Position numbers and translations under genes: made by a program
The notes under the pieces: generated by a model
Database searches by the model: none
What the model was told of the DNA's origin: nothing
Seen by the model: the letters and a program-made list of their open reading frames with translations, nothing else
Assembly (NCBI RefSeq): GCF_000504285.1
Contig: NZ_KI632511.1
Span: 4,213,372-4,277,371 of the forward strand
Length of the DNA: 64,000 nt
DNA from: Actinospica robiniae DSM 44927
GTDB lineage: Bacteria > Actinomycetota > Actinomycetes > Streptomycetales > Catenulisporaceae
Direction: 5' to 3'
Shown here: in pieces, positions 41,645 to 51,204 of the stretch
Position numbering within the stretch: the first letter of the stretch is position 1
Layout: each line of letters starts with the position of its first letter

Positions 41645-43836
41645 TGGTGGCTTCTCTCTCTCCGTCGTCCGAACCGTCCGTCCTCGAGCTCGCGGCGGGA
41701 GGCGTCAGCCTGCTTCTCGATGTGAGCGGTCCGAGCTTGCCGCGCGTCGTCTACTGGGGGGCGCGTTTGACGCGTGACGCGGATGGCGCGGCGTATTGGG
41801 GGACGGAGCGGGCTGCGGGGCTGGTGGCGGGCTTGGGTCATGACGGCTTCGACACGGCTGGGTCGCTCATGCCTACGCAGCTGACCGGCTGGTTCGGCCG
41901 TCCGCTGCTTTCCGGGTACCGCGATGGTGGGCAGCTGCCTGTCTCCTTCGCCTTGTCCGGGCCGATCAGCGCCGGGTCGATGACGGATTCTTCGGCCGGG
42001 CCGGGCAGCGCGGTCACCTTCGCCGGTGTGGATGACGAGGCGGGTCTGCGGCTGCGCACCGAGATCGAGATGACTGCGCACGGGGTGCTGCGGATGCGGC
42101 ACACGCTGACGAATGTGAAGCAGACGCCGTATACGCTCGAGCGGCTGACGTGCGCGCTGCCGTTGCCTGCGCAGGCCGCGGAGATCCTGGACTTCACCGG
42201 GGGTTGGGCGAAGGAGCGCAGTCCGCAGCGTTCGCCGCTGCGGGATGGCGTGTGGTCACGGGAGAGTCGTCGCGGCCGCACTGGTTTCGACGCGGGGCTG
42301 CTGGTCGTCGGCACGCCCGCGTTCGGGTTCGAACATGGGCACGTGTGGGGTGTTCACGCGGCGTGGAGCGGCAATCACGTGCACTACGTGGAGAAGCTGC
42401 CGGATGGGCAGACTGTGCTCGCCGCCGGTGAACTGCTGGAGCCGGGCGAGATCCGGCTGGGCGAGGGCGGGGCGTATCAGAGTCCGTGGGTGTACCTCGT
42501 GCACAGCGATGCCGGTCTCGACGGCCTCAGCCGGAGCCTGCACGCGAGTATGCGCGCCAGGCCGTCGCATCCGCGTTCACCGCGGCCGTTGACGCTGAAC
42601 ACGTGGGAGGCGGTGTACTTCCAGCACGACGAGGGCACCATGCGGCACCTGGCCGATCTGGCGGCCAAGACGGGCGTGGAGCGGTTCGTGGTGGACGACG
42701 GGTGGTTCCTGGGGCGCCGCGGCGACGACGCCGGGCTCGGGGACTGGTACGTCGACGCGGCTGTCTGGCCGGCGGGTCTGCACGGGATCGCCCGGCACGT
42801 CAAGGATCTGGGCATGCAGTTCGGGCTCTGGTTCGAGCCGGAGATGGCCAATCCGGATTCCCGGCTGCTGCGCGAACACCCGGACTGGGTGCTGGCCGAC
42901 GAGCGCCGTCTGCCGCGCGAGCAGCGTAATCAGCACGTGCTCGACCTCGCCCGGCCGGAGGTGTACGGGTATCTGCTGGAGCGGATCAGTTCCCTGGTAT
43001 CCGAGTACGGCATCGACTACATCAAGTGGGATCACAACCGCGATGTGGCCGCTCCGATTCATGGCGGTGTGCCCGGCGTGCACGCGCAGACCCTGGCCGT
43101 CTACCGGCTGATGGACGAGCTGCGTGAGCGGCATCCGGAGCTTGAGATCGAGTCCTGCTCCTCCGGCGGCGCACGCGCGGACCTGGGTGTGCTGGCACAC
43201 AGCGACCGGGTCTGGGGTTCGGACAACATCGATCCGCTGAGCAGGCAACGGATTCAGCGCTGGACTGGGCTGATGCTGCCGCCGGAGCTGATCGGGTCGC
43301 ACGTGGGCGCCAGCCCTGCGCACACCACCGGGCGCGAATCGCGGCTGTCGATGCGCTGTGCCACGGCGTTGTTCTGCCACGCCGGGATCGAGGCCGACCT
43401 GAGCGCGTGGGCTGAGCGCGACGTGGAGCGGCTGACCGCGTGGTCCGCGGTGTACAAGGATCTGCGTGCTCTGCTGCACACGGGAGACGTCGTGCGCGTG
43501 GACCATCCGGACGCGGCGGCCTGGGTGCACGGCGTCGTCTCGCCGAGCCGGGACAAAGCAGTGTTCGCATACGTCCAGCTGGAGCCGAGCATCGGCGACC
43601 GGACGGCGCCGATTCGCTTGCCTGGCTTGGATCTCGGCCGCGAATACGTGCTCGAACCGGTTGTGGCCGCGAGTGCGCCGGAGGCCGTGTGGCCTCGGTG
43701 GGCCGGGCTTCAGCAGCCTGAGCCGGTTCGGTTGACGGGGGCCGTCCTCGGTCGCGTCGGCGTGGCGGGACCTGCGCTGGCGAACACTCCGGGCGAGGCT
43801 TTCGTCTTCACCGTGACCGCTGTCGCGGGCGGCTGA
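41644..43836 (+). CDS. Alpha-galactosidase, GH36
   Basis: 730 residues, normal GH36 size: N-terminal beta-sandwich, a TIM barrel with RFVVDDGWFLGRRGDD, FGLWFEPEMANPDS, nucleophile region DYIKWDHNRD (Asp463) and acid/base region GSDNIDPLSRQRIQ (Asp527), and a C-terminal beta domain. ESCSSGGARADLG is a family signature. No signal peptide, so it hydrolyses imported alpha-galactosides (melibiose, raffinose) inside the cell. The galactose freed could enter the galT/galK route at 62.7 kb. Start from the leaderless promoter; GTG at 41638 is the alternative. Confidence 0.95.
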   Translation: MVASLSPSSEPSVLELAAGGVSLLLDVSGPSLPRVVYWGARLTRDADGAAYWGTERAAGLVAGLGHDGFDTAGSLMPTQLTGWFGRPLLSGYRDGGQLPVSFALSGPISAGSMTDSSAGPGSAVTFAGVDDEAGLRLRTEIEMTAHGVLRMRHTLTNVKQTPYTLERLTCALPLPAQAAEILDFTGGWAKERSPQRSPLRDGVWSRESRRGRTGFDAGLLVVGTPAFGFEHGHVWGVHAAWSGNHVHYVEKLPDGQTVLAAGELLEPGEIRLGEGGAYQSPWVYLVHSDAGLDGLSRSLHASMRARPSHPRSPRPLTLNTWEAVYFQHDEGTMRHLADLAAKTGVERFVVDDGWFLGRRGDDAGLGDWYVDAAVWPAGLHGIARHVKDLGMQFGLWFEPEMANPDSRLLREHPDWVLADERRLPREQRNQHVLDLARPEVYGYLLERISSLVSEYGIDYIKWDHNRDVAAPIHGGVPGVHAQTLAVYRLMDELRERHPELEIESCSSGGARADLGVLAHSDRVWGSDNIDPLSRQRIQRWTGLMLPPELIGSHVGASPAHTTGRESRLSMRCATALFCHAGIEADLSAWAERDVERLTAWSAVYKDLRALLHTGDVVRVDHPDAAAWVHGVVSPSRDKAVFAYVQLEPSIGDRTAPIRLPGLDLGREYVLEPVVAASAPEAVWPRWAGLQQPEPVRLTGAVLGRVGVAGPALANTPGEAFVFTVTAVAGG

Positions 43837-43871
43837 TCGGCGCGCGCGACGTCGCAGAGTGCCGCGGGGGC

Positions 43872-44267
43872 TCAGGCCGCCGCGGCACCGTCGTATTCGG
43901 CCTGGGAGTGCAGGACTTGCGGCATCGCGTCCTCGAGCATCTGCACGAACTCCCACAGCTTCTCCGTGGTCGACGCGCCGAGCTCGGTGAGGGTGTATTC
44001 GACCCGGGGCGGGATGGTGGAGTGCACGGCGCGCTCGATGAAGCCGTCGCGCTCAAGCGCGTGCAGGCTCTGCGCGAGCATCTTCTCGCTCACCCCGTCC
44101 ACCCGCCGGCGCAGCTCGTTGAACCTGGTCGGGCCCTCGCGCAGGGCGATGAGCACGAGCGATCCCCAGCGGCCGGTGACGTGTTCCAGCACCGGACGCG
44201 ACGGGCACAGCTTGCCCAGCACGTCGAAGGGCGGCTCGTTCAGGCCGTCCGCGCTCTCGGTACTCAT
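43872..44267 (-). CDS. HxlR-family transcriptional regulator
   Basis: 131 residues: LCPSRPVLEHVTGRWGSLVLIALREGPTRFNELRRRVDGVSEKML and LERDGFIERAVHSTIPPRVEYTLTELG are the HxlR winged helix. A Cys near residue 21 precedes the DNA-binding domain, as in redox or quinone-sensing members. Divergent from an NmrA/QorB-like reductase it probably controls. ATG at 44267 is preceded by TACCCT and six bases (leaderless). Confidence 0.92.
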   Translation of the reverse strand: MSTESADGLNEPPFDVLGKLCPSRPVLEHVTGRWGSLVLIALREGPTRFNELRRRVDGVSEKMLAQSLHALERDGFIERAVHSTIPPRVEYTLTELGASTTEKLWEFVQMLEDAMPQVLHSQAEYDGAAAA

Positions 44268-44279
44268 GCACCCAGGGTA
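44267..44279 (-). promoter_or_regulatory. -10 box for a leaderless HxlR start
   Basis: Minus strand: TACCCT (44279-44274), GGGTGC, ATG at 44267. Confidence 0.45.
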
Positions 44280-44299
44280 ACCCAAGGCGCCCGGAACTC

Positions 44300-44328
44300 G
44301 AAAGTACGATCCACTCGACCGTGCTTTC
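44300..44328. promoter_or_regulatory. Candidate HxlR operator (inverted repeat)
   Basis: GAAAGTACG (44300-44308) and CGTGCTTTC (44320-44328) are inverted copies with one mismatch, 11 bases apart, midway between the HxlR gene and the divergent reductase. Confidence 0.45.
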
Positions 44329-44411
44329 ACTTCGGTTGCGCTTTCCAAAAGTTAGTGCCATCGTGTGGGAGGCAGTCACCAGGCCGTCATCCACCCGAAC
44401 GGGAGCTCGTC

Positions 44412-45287
44412 ATGATCGTCATCACCGCCGCCAGCGGACAGCTCGGCCGTCTCACCCTCGAAGCGCTGCTGGAGCGCGGCGTGCCGGCCGGCCGGATCCG
44501 CGCCGCGGTCCGCGACCGGGCCAAGCTGGCCGACTTCGCCGCCCGCGGGGTCGAGGTCGTCGAGGCCGACTACGCCGACAAGGAGAGCCTGGTCAAGGCC
44601 CTGGCCGGGGCCGAGAAGTTCCTGCTGATCTCCAGCGTCGGCTCGAACGAGGAGCGCCTCGCCCAGCATCTGACCGCAGTCGCCGCGGCGCGCGAGGCGG
44701 GCGTCGGCCACATCCTCTACACCTCGATTCCCGAGGCGCAGACCAACCCGATCGGCTTCGCCTCGGTGCACAAGGACACCGAGGAAGCGATCCGGGACTC
44801 GGGCCTGCCCTTCACCTTCCTGCGCAACAACTGGTACTTCGAGAACACCACCGCGAGCCTTGGCGCCGCACTCGAGCACGGCGCGATCATCGGCTCTGCC
44901 GGCGAGGGCCGGATCGGCTACGCGACGCGCGCCGACTACGCCGAGGCTGCGGCGGCCGTGCTGGCGAGCGAGGGTCATGAGGGCAAGGCCTACGAGCTCA
45001 CCGGCGACGTCGCGATCACCCAGGCGGAGCTGGCAGCGGAGGTCTCCCGGCAGTCCGGCAAGGAGGTTCGCTTCCAGAACCTGTCCGAGGCCGACTACCG
45101 GCAGGCGCTCGAAGGCTTCGGCCTGCCGCCGTTCCTGGCCGAGGCGCTCGCCGAGGCTGACGCCCGCATCGCGGAGGGCGCGCTGGCCAAGACGACCGAC
45201 ACGCTCTCGAAGCTGATCGGTCGGCCGACCACGACGCCGGTCGAGGCAGTCGAGCAGGCGCTGGCGGCGCTGGCCACGTCGCGCTGA
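44412..45287 (+). CDS. NAD(P)H-binding NmrA/QorB-like oxidoreductase
   Basis: 291 residues: Rossmann start MIVITAASGQLGRLTLEALLE, then AAVRDRAKLADFAARGVEVVEADY, LLISSVGSNEERLAQH, LPFTFLRNNWYFEN, ending with a short helical domain. Fits the atypical short-chain NmrA-like group including quinone oxidoreductase QorB (Escherichia coli ytfG). Likely reduces quinones or other electrophiles under HxlR control. GGGAG seven bases before the ATG at 44412. Confidence 0.9.
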   Translation: MIVITAASGQLGRLTLEALLERGVPAGRIRAAVRDRAKLADFAARGVEVVEADYADKESLVKALAGAEKFLLISSVGSNEERLAQHLTAVAAAREAGVGHILYTSIPEAQTNPIGFASVHKDTEEAIRDSGLPFTFLRNNWYFENTTASLGAALEHGAIIGSAGEGRIGYATRADYAEAAAAVLASEGHEGKAYELTGDVAITQAELAAEVSRQSGKEVRFQNLSEADYRQALEGFGLPPFLAEALAEADARIAEGALAKTTDTLSKLIGRPTTTPVEAVEQALAALATSR

Positions 45288-45297
45288 TCGGGCTCTG

Positions 45298-45310
45298 TAT
45301 CGTGGGCACG
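45298..45310 (+). promoter_or_regulatory. -10 box for a leaderless start (FhuF-like gene)
   Basis: TATCGT (45298-45303), GGGCAC, GTG at 45310. Confidence 0.45.
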
Positions 45311-46020
45311 TGTCTCGGCCGATGAATCTCGCAGCGCTGGGGCCGTACTTCGCCGCCGACGTGCACGCACCGGGCTCTCAGCCCGGTGCGCCCTGGCGCC
45401 CGATGGCCGAGCTGCTCGACGATCCAGACGTGTCGGCCGGGCGGGTCGAGGCCGTACGCGCGTTTCTCGCCACTGCGGGACAGGTTCCAGCGGAGTCGAT
45501 CCCATTGCGGGTGGCGGCTTCCGTCACGCACTTGGGTCTGGTCGCGCGCACGCTCTCGCCGGTGTTCGCATTGGCGGTCATGGGCCGCCCTCTCTCGCCG
45601 ATCGGCCTGCGCGATCTGTACTGGCAGCCGACCCTGGGGAGCATGTTCGCGCTCTCCATCCCGGACAGCGACTCAGGGAGCTACGACGGCAGCGGAGGAT
45701 TGATCCCGCCTTCGGTGCTCGAACTCAGCGAGCTCATGGGCCGGTTCGGCGTCTCGCCGCGCGTGCTGCGCGGCAATGTCGCCTCCGCGCTCAACGGCGC
45801 TTGCATTGCGCTGAGCAGCGCGGATCCGGCCGCAACGACGAACGCCCGGGCCGTGAGGGCCCGGGCGCTGTCAGAATCCGTACTTGCCGATGCGTGGCGG
45901 ATCACGGTGGAAGGCCGCTTCCAGCGCCGCAGCTGCTGCCTGATCTACCAGGCGGCACCGGATCGCAGAGGCGCGCTGTGCGGCGACTGCGTCCTGCTGC
46001 GGCCCGTCGAACCGGATTAG
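45310..46020 (+). CDS. FhuF-like (2Fe-2S) ferric-siderophore reductase family protein
   Basis: 236 residues. The C-terminus has the FhuF Fe-S pattern: CC, 13 residues, C-GD-C (RRSCCLIYQAAPDRRGALCGDCVLL). The N-terminal 190 residues have the helical FhuF-like body (VAASVTHLGLVARTLSPVFALAV, VLRGNVASALNGA). Such proteins release iron by reducing ferric siderophores in the cytoplasm. No siderophore genes are adjacent. The stop overlaps the convergent cbtA stop. Confidence 0.82.
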   Translation: MSRPMNLAALGPYFAADVHAPGSQPGAPWRPMAELLDDPDVSAGRVEAVRAFLATAGQVPAESIPLRVAASVTHLGLVARTLSPVFALAVMGRPLSPIGLRDLYWQPTLGSMFALSIPDSDSGSYDGSGGLIPPSVLELSELMGRFGVSPRVLRGNVASALNGACIALSSADPAATTNARAVRARALSESVLADAWRITVEGRFQRRSCCLIYQAAPDRRGALCGDCVLLRPVEPD

Positions 46021-46955
46021 GGAGCCGCCGGAACCGGCTCCTCGCTCGGCGCCGGCTGCTCCTGCGTCGCAGGCTTCTTCTTCCGGCCGCCTCCGCGCAG
46101 GAAACGCTCGAGCAGAGCGCCGAACGTCAGCGCGATGACCGTCCAGATCAGCGCCTGGTTCAGCAGCGAGTACCAGCGGAACTTCCACAGCACGTCCGCG
46201 TCGAAGCCGGGGTAGACGATCTGGCCGGGCGCGTAGGACGTGCCGTCGACCATGATCGGGGTGGACAGGATGTTGACGATCGGCTGGGGCGTCTCGGTCG
46301 AGGCGCGGGCGTAGCCGAACTGGTTGGTGGCCGCGACGTTCGCCGAGAGATCGCCGAGCGAGGGCAGCAACCCGATCAGCACGCCGTAGACCACCAGGAA
46401 TGCGACGGCCGCGAGGACGACCGAGGTCGTCATCGTGTACCGGCGCGAGAGCCGCCGTGCCAGGAACACGGCCGCCGCGAGCAGGATCAGCGATGCGGCG
46501 ACCAAGGCCAGGTACAGATGGCCCCGCGTGGTGATGGTGAAGGTATGCCCGATCGCCGGCGGGTTGGCCGGGTACTTCACGTACGGCAGCAGGAACACGC
46601 CGACGAAGCCGTAGGCCGCGAGCAGCCACACCAGGGTGCGCGGACGCACCCGGAATCGGCCGTGCACGACCAGATACGCGACCGCTACCAGGGCGCCCAT
46701 GGCGGCGGAGAACGCGATCAGGCCGGTGGCGATGCCGACGGTGGACTGGACGGTGCGGGAGAAGATCTCCGGTCCGTCCGCGGCGACCGTGCGTCCGGCC
46801 GCCTTGTTCAGCGCGGCCAGCGCGTCGTCGCGTCCTGACTCGTAGTCGATGGCCTTGTTGATGACCGGTTCGGCGAAGACACGGGCGAAGACGAACGCGA
46901 GCACGCCGGCGAAGACCCCCGCCAGCGCGCCGCGCAGAATCGTGCGGATTTCCAC
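46017..46955 (-). CDS. cbtA: CbtA family cobalt transport protein
   Basis: 312 residues with about six membrane helices: MEIRTILRGALAGVFAGVLAFVFARVFAEP is the CbtA N-terminal signature, followed by PVINKAIDYE and a C-terminal hydrophilic Lys/Pro/Glu-rich tail (285-312). CbtA and CbtB are proposed to form a cobalt uptake system. The gene follows cbtB by 12 bp and is under the cobalamin riboswitch upstream of cbtB. GTG start. The 3' end overlaps the convergent FhuF-like gene by 4 bases. Confidence 0.88.
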   Translation of the reverse strand: MEIRTILRGALAGVFAGVLAFVFARVFAEPVINKAIDYESGRDDALAALNKAAGRTVAADGPEIFSRTVQSTVGIATGLIAFSAAMGALVAVAYLVVHGRFRVRPRTLVWLLAAYGFVGVFLLPYVKYPANPPAIGHTFTITTRGHLYLALVAASLILLAAAVFLARRLSRRYTMTTSVVLAAVAFLVVYGVLIGLLPSLGDLSANVAATNQFGYARASTETPQPIVNILSTPIMVDGTSYAPGQIVYPGFDADVLWKFRWYSLLNQALIWTVIALTFGALLERFLRGGGRKKKPATQEQPAPSEEPVPAAP

Positions 46956-46967
46956 GGGAACCCCGGC

Positions 46968-47201
46968 TCAGTGGCAGGGGAAGCCGAGGAAGTGCCGCGA
47001 GTCGTGCACCCACTCGTGGATGACCATCGTCCGGCCGAAGAGCGAGGTCATGCCCTCGTCGACGCCGACGAAGTAGTAGGCGGCGAGTGCCAGGAAGACG
47101 GTGATGCTGAGCAGGGCGATGATCCGGCCGCGGGAAAGAGCCTCGGATGAGATTCCGACCTTGGGAGCCGGGCTGGCGCCGTGCAGGGGGATGGTCGTCA
47201 T
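46968..47201 (-). CDS. cbtB: CbtB family cobalt transport subunit
   Basis: 77 residues: one membrane helix (about 25-46, IIALLSITVFLALAAYYFVGVDEG), then the His-rich C-terminus HEWVHDSRHFLGFPCH typical of CbtB and thought to bind cobalt. GGAGG lies 9 bases before the ATG at 47201. First gene of the cbtBA operon and directly behind the cobalamin riboswitch. Confidence 0.93.
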   Translation of the reverse strand: MTTIPLHGASPAPKVGISSEALSRGRIIALLSITVFLALAAYYFVGVDEGMTSLFGRTMVIHEWVHDSRHFLGFPCH

Positions 47202-47256
47202 GATACGGATACCTCCTCGGGGGATGGTGCGTCCCTCGCTACGTGGATGGAGCGTC

Positions 47257-47348
47257 ATGACGGCGACAGATCTGACTGACCGCCCCGCGTGGGCGGATCA
47301 CAGTGGCGCCACCGTGCCGGATTCTCACCGACTTCCGTGCACCGTCAT
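47257..47348 (-). ncRNA. Cobalamin (AdoCbl) riboswitch upstream of cbtBA
   Basis: On the minus strand the core reads GGAAGTCGGTGAGAATCC, then GGCACGGTGGC, then GCCACTGTGAT, later AGTCAGATCTGTCGCC, which follow the conserved order of cobalamin riboswitches. The closing stem pairs ATGACGG (complement of 47342-47348) with CCGTCAT (complement of 47257-47263). The 55 bases between it and the cbtB start contain the ribosome site and a GGGA/TCCC hairpin, so translation control is likely. The exact limits need a covariance-model search. Confidence 0.88.
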
Positions 47349-47436
47349 CTCCTGCGGAGTCTAGGGGCGCGGGCCGCGATGGCACAATCCGCGCACCGCC
47401 GCGTTCGGAAGCGCCCGGCCCGAGCCCGCGCCCTGG

Positions 47437-47449
47437 TAGGTTGCTGATA
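47437..47449 (+). promoter_or_regulatory. -10 box for a leaderless start (phosphotransferase)
   Basis: TAGGTT (47437-47442), GCTGAT, ATG at 47449. Confidence 0.45.
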
Positions 47450-48444
47450 TGAGTGGCCTTGCGAACAGTCCGTCGGGACGCGACGACGGCCGACAGCAGG
47501 AGATCCTCGACCTGCTGCGGAGGATTCCGCAGCTCGCCGACGTCGGGGATCTCGCTGTCGAGCCGCTGACCGGCGTCCAGAGCCTGAACAACTCCAGCTG
47601 GATCGTCACGACGCCGGGACGCTCCGATGCGGTCGAGAAGTTCGTCCTGCGGGTGCCCGAGCCGGGGCGAGCCGCCCACTTGGGTATCGACCGGGCTGAG
47701 GAGGCTGCCGCCGCTCGAGCCGCCGCATCAGTCGGCATCGGGCCAGAGGTCGTGTACTGCGACACGACATCCGGCGATATGCTGACACGCTGGGTCACGG
47801 GCCGGGCATGGGCCCCCGAGGACCTGCGCGAACCGGAGAACCTTCGCCGTACTGCGGAACTTCTGCGCGCCATGCACGCCGTCACCGACATCCCGGGCGA
47901 GCCCGGCGCGGTGTACCGGAGAATCCGGCATCTGATCGGCAACGCCCAACGCCTCGGGTTGGAGATGCCCGCGCATCTGCCCGAAGCGCTGCACCGGCTC
48001 GACGATCTCGAAGCGCGCCTCGCGGCGATGACGGACGGACGCTGCGGGCTCAACCACAATGACCTGTGGGCCAACAACATCCTCGGCAGTCCCGAGCGCG
48101 TCTGGTTCATGGACTGGGAGTTCGCGGGCGCCGGCGACGGTCTCTACGACTTGGCCAGCGTGTCGATGTCGGGCGGCTACGGTCCGCAGGACGAGGCCCG
48201 CCTGTTCAGCGAGTACGGGCTGAGCGGACCGGAGGAACATGCGGCCGTGCAGAGCGCCAAGTGGGTCGTGCGCTTCTTCGAGGGCGCGTGGTCGCTCACC
48301 ATGCATCAGCTCACGTCGTCGAGAGCACCGAACGCGGCGAACGGGCCGATCCCGGCGAACGCCGCTACATCAGGGTTCGACTATTTCGGCCACGCGACGT
48401 ACATGCTCGATGCGGTCGCGGACGGCCCGGATCCGGTGGGTTAG
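47449..48444 (+). CDS. Phosphotransferase, choline/aminoglycoside kinase-like
   Basis: 331 residues with the protein-kinase-like fold of the APH/choline kinase group: EKFVLRVPEPG (Lys region), GLNHNDLWANNILGSPERVWFMDWEFAGAGDGLYDLAS containing the catalytic HND-x4-N and the metal-binding DWE. Closest in style to choline/ethanolamine kinase-like proteins (LicA). Substrate not readable; cytoplasmic. The leaderless start is supported by the -10 box. Confidence 0.87.
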   Translation: MSGLANSPSGRDDGRQQEILDLLRRIPQLADVGDLAVEPLTGVQSLNNSSWIVTTPGRSDAVEKFVLRVPEPGRAAHLGIDRAEEAAAARAAASVGIGPEVVYCDTTSGDMLTRWVTGRAWAPEDLREPENLRRTAELLRAMHAVTDIPGEPGAVYRRIRHLIGNAQRLGLEMPAHLPEALHRLDDLEARLAAMTDGRCGLNHNDLWANNILGSPERVWFMDWEFAGAGDGLYDLASVSMSGGYGPQDEARLFSEYGLSGPEEHAAVQSAKWVVRFFEGAWSLTMHQLTSSRAPNAANGPIPANAATSGFDYFGHATYMLDAVADGPDPVG

Positions 48445-48540
48445 CGGCCCGGATTAAGCGGTATCTTCCCACCGCGCCCCCGGCGTTCATCGACTCGGCC
48501 AGCCGACGCGTCGCATCGTTCACGAGGCCGTCCCACGCCG

Positions 48541-48557
48541 TGCCGACACTGTCGGCA
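48541..48557. promoter_or_regulatory. 17-bp palindrome, candidate operator for the desaturase
   Basis: TGCCGACA-C-TGTCGGCA is a perfect palindrome with 8-base arms, centred 68 bp upstream of the desaturase ATG. Its form suits a TetR-type repressor; no such gene is adjacent. Confidence 0.5.
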
Positions 48558-48616
48558 AGCACCATGAATACGCCCGTCATAGGCCTGTGCAGCCTGTCGC
48601 CCCGGCAAGGAAACGC

Positions 48617-49582
48617 ATGAAACTGGCTGTCCAAGACGACGTACCCGAGCAGCCGGCCGCGCCGCTGCCGGACGCCGCCCCGAAGCCGCTGCTCGACACG
48701 CCGCAGACGCGCGCGGCCTCCCTCACCATGTGGACATTCGTGGTCCTGCCGCAGCTGTGCCTGCTCGCGGCCATCCCGTTCGCCTGGGGCTGGGGGCTGT
48801 CCCCGCTCGACGTAGCGCTGGCAGTGCTCTGCTACTGCGTTTCAGGCATCGGTGTCACCGTCGGATACCACCGGTGCTTCACCCACCGCGCCTTCAAAGC
48901 GAAGCGGGGACTGCGGATCGCGCTTGCCGTGGCCGGTTCGCTCGCGATCGAGGGCTCGCCGGTGCAGTGGGTGGCCAACCACCGCCGCCACCACGCCTTC
49001 GCCGACCGGGAGGGTGATCCGCACTCGCCGTGGCGGTACGGCACCGACTCCCGCGCCATCGTCAAGGGCCTGCTTTACGCGCACATCGGCTGGATGCTGC
49101 GGCGGGAGCTGAGCAACCGGGCCAGGTTCGCGCCGGACATCGCCGCGGACCGCGACCTGCGCCTCGTCGGCCGGCTGTTCGGCCCGCTGACCTTGGTCTC
49201 CCTGCTCGGGCCGGCTCTGGTCGGCTATCTGGCGACCGGCACCGCGCACGGCGCGCTGGAGGCGTTCTTCTGGGCCGGGATCATCCGGATGGGGCTGCTG
49301 CACCACATCACCTGGTCGGTGAACTCGGTCTGCCACGTCGCGGGCAAGCGTCCGTTCCGCTGCCGCGACCGGGCCACCAACTTCTGGCCGCTGGCGCTGC
49401 TCTCGTTCGGCGAAAGCTGGCACAACGGCCACCACGCGGATCCCAACTCGGCCCGGCACGGCATCCTGCCCGGACAGATCGACCCCTCGGCACGGGTCAT
49501 CTGGCTGTTCGAGCGCCTGCATTGGGCGTACGACGTGCGACAGCCGCGGGTAACCGTGGAGCCACCCAGCGCAGGTACGTAG
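48617..49582 (+). CDS. Acyl-CoA/fatty acid desaturase
   Basis: 321 residues, with membrane helices at about 38-78, 100-118 and 190-225, and the three His boxes of delta-9-type membrane desaturases: HRCFTH (85-90), HRRHH (122-126) and HNGHH (269-273). It inserts a double bond into saturated acyl chains using a di-iron centre. AAGGAAAC just before the ATG at 48617. A 17-bp palindrome lies upstream. No electron-transfer partner gene is adjacent. Confidence 0.93.
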   Translation: MKLAVQDDVPEQPAAPLPDAAPKPLLDTPQTRAASLTMWTFVVLPQLCLLAAIPFAWGWGLSPLDVALAVLCYCVSGIGVTVGYHRCFTHRAFKAKRGLRIALAVAGSLAIEGSPVQWVANHRRHHAFADREGDPHSPWRYGTDSRAIVKGLLYAHIGWMLRRELSNRARFAPDIAADRDLRLVGRLFGPLTLVSLLGPALVGYLATGTAHGALEAFFWAGIIRMGLLHHITWSVNSVCHVAGKRPFRCRDRATNFWPLALLSFGESWHNGHHADPNSARHGILPGQIDPSARVIWLFERLHWAYDVRQPRVTVEPPSAGT

Positions 49583-49583
49583 C

Positions 49584-49673
49584 GGCGACGGCATCGGCCT
49601 CTACCGGTCGCTCGGGTTCGCCGAACCCCGCTACCCCGCGCTGCAGCTGCGGATGGCGCGAACCGCCGGGTAG
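49584..49673 (+). pseudogene. Remnant of a GNAT acetyltransferase C-terminus
   Basis: In frame to the TAG at 49671-49673 the sequence reads [20 protein letters not shown] then QLRMARTAG, the typical end of a GNAT enzyme (LYRSLGF). There is no start or N-terminal domain; the desaturase gene takes its place. A truncated relic about 30 codons long. Confidence 0.65.
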
Positions 49674-49719
49674 CGCCTGGAGCGAGGCGGCGAGAAGCAG
49701 ATCTCACCGACCGCGCGCG

Positions 49720-51102
<1,383 letters not shown>

Positions 51103-51204
51103 TGATCACTTCTCCAGCTGCGGGGGGGGTGGGGCAAAGATCCATGATAACAAGCTCATGCCCTGCCGAACGCGAGCGCGTGTGCGCAGCGGGTGACGGA
51201 GCCG

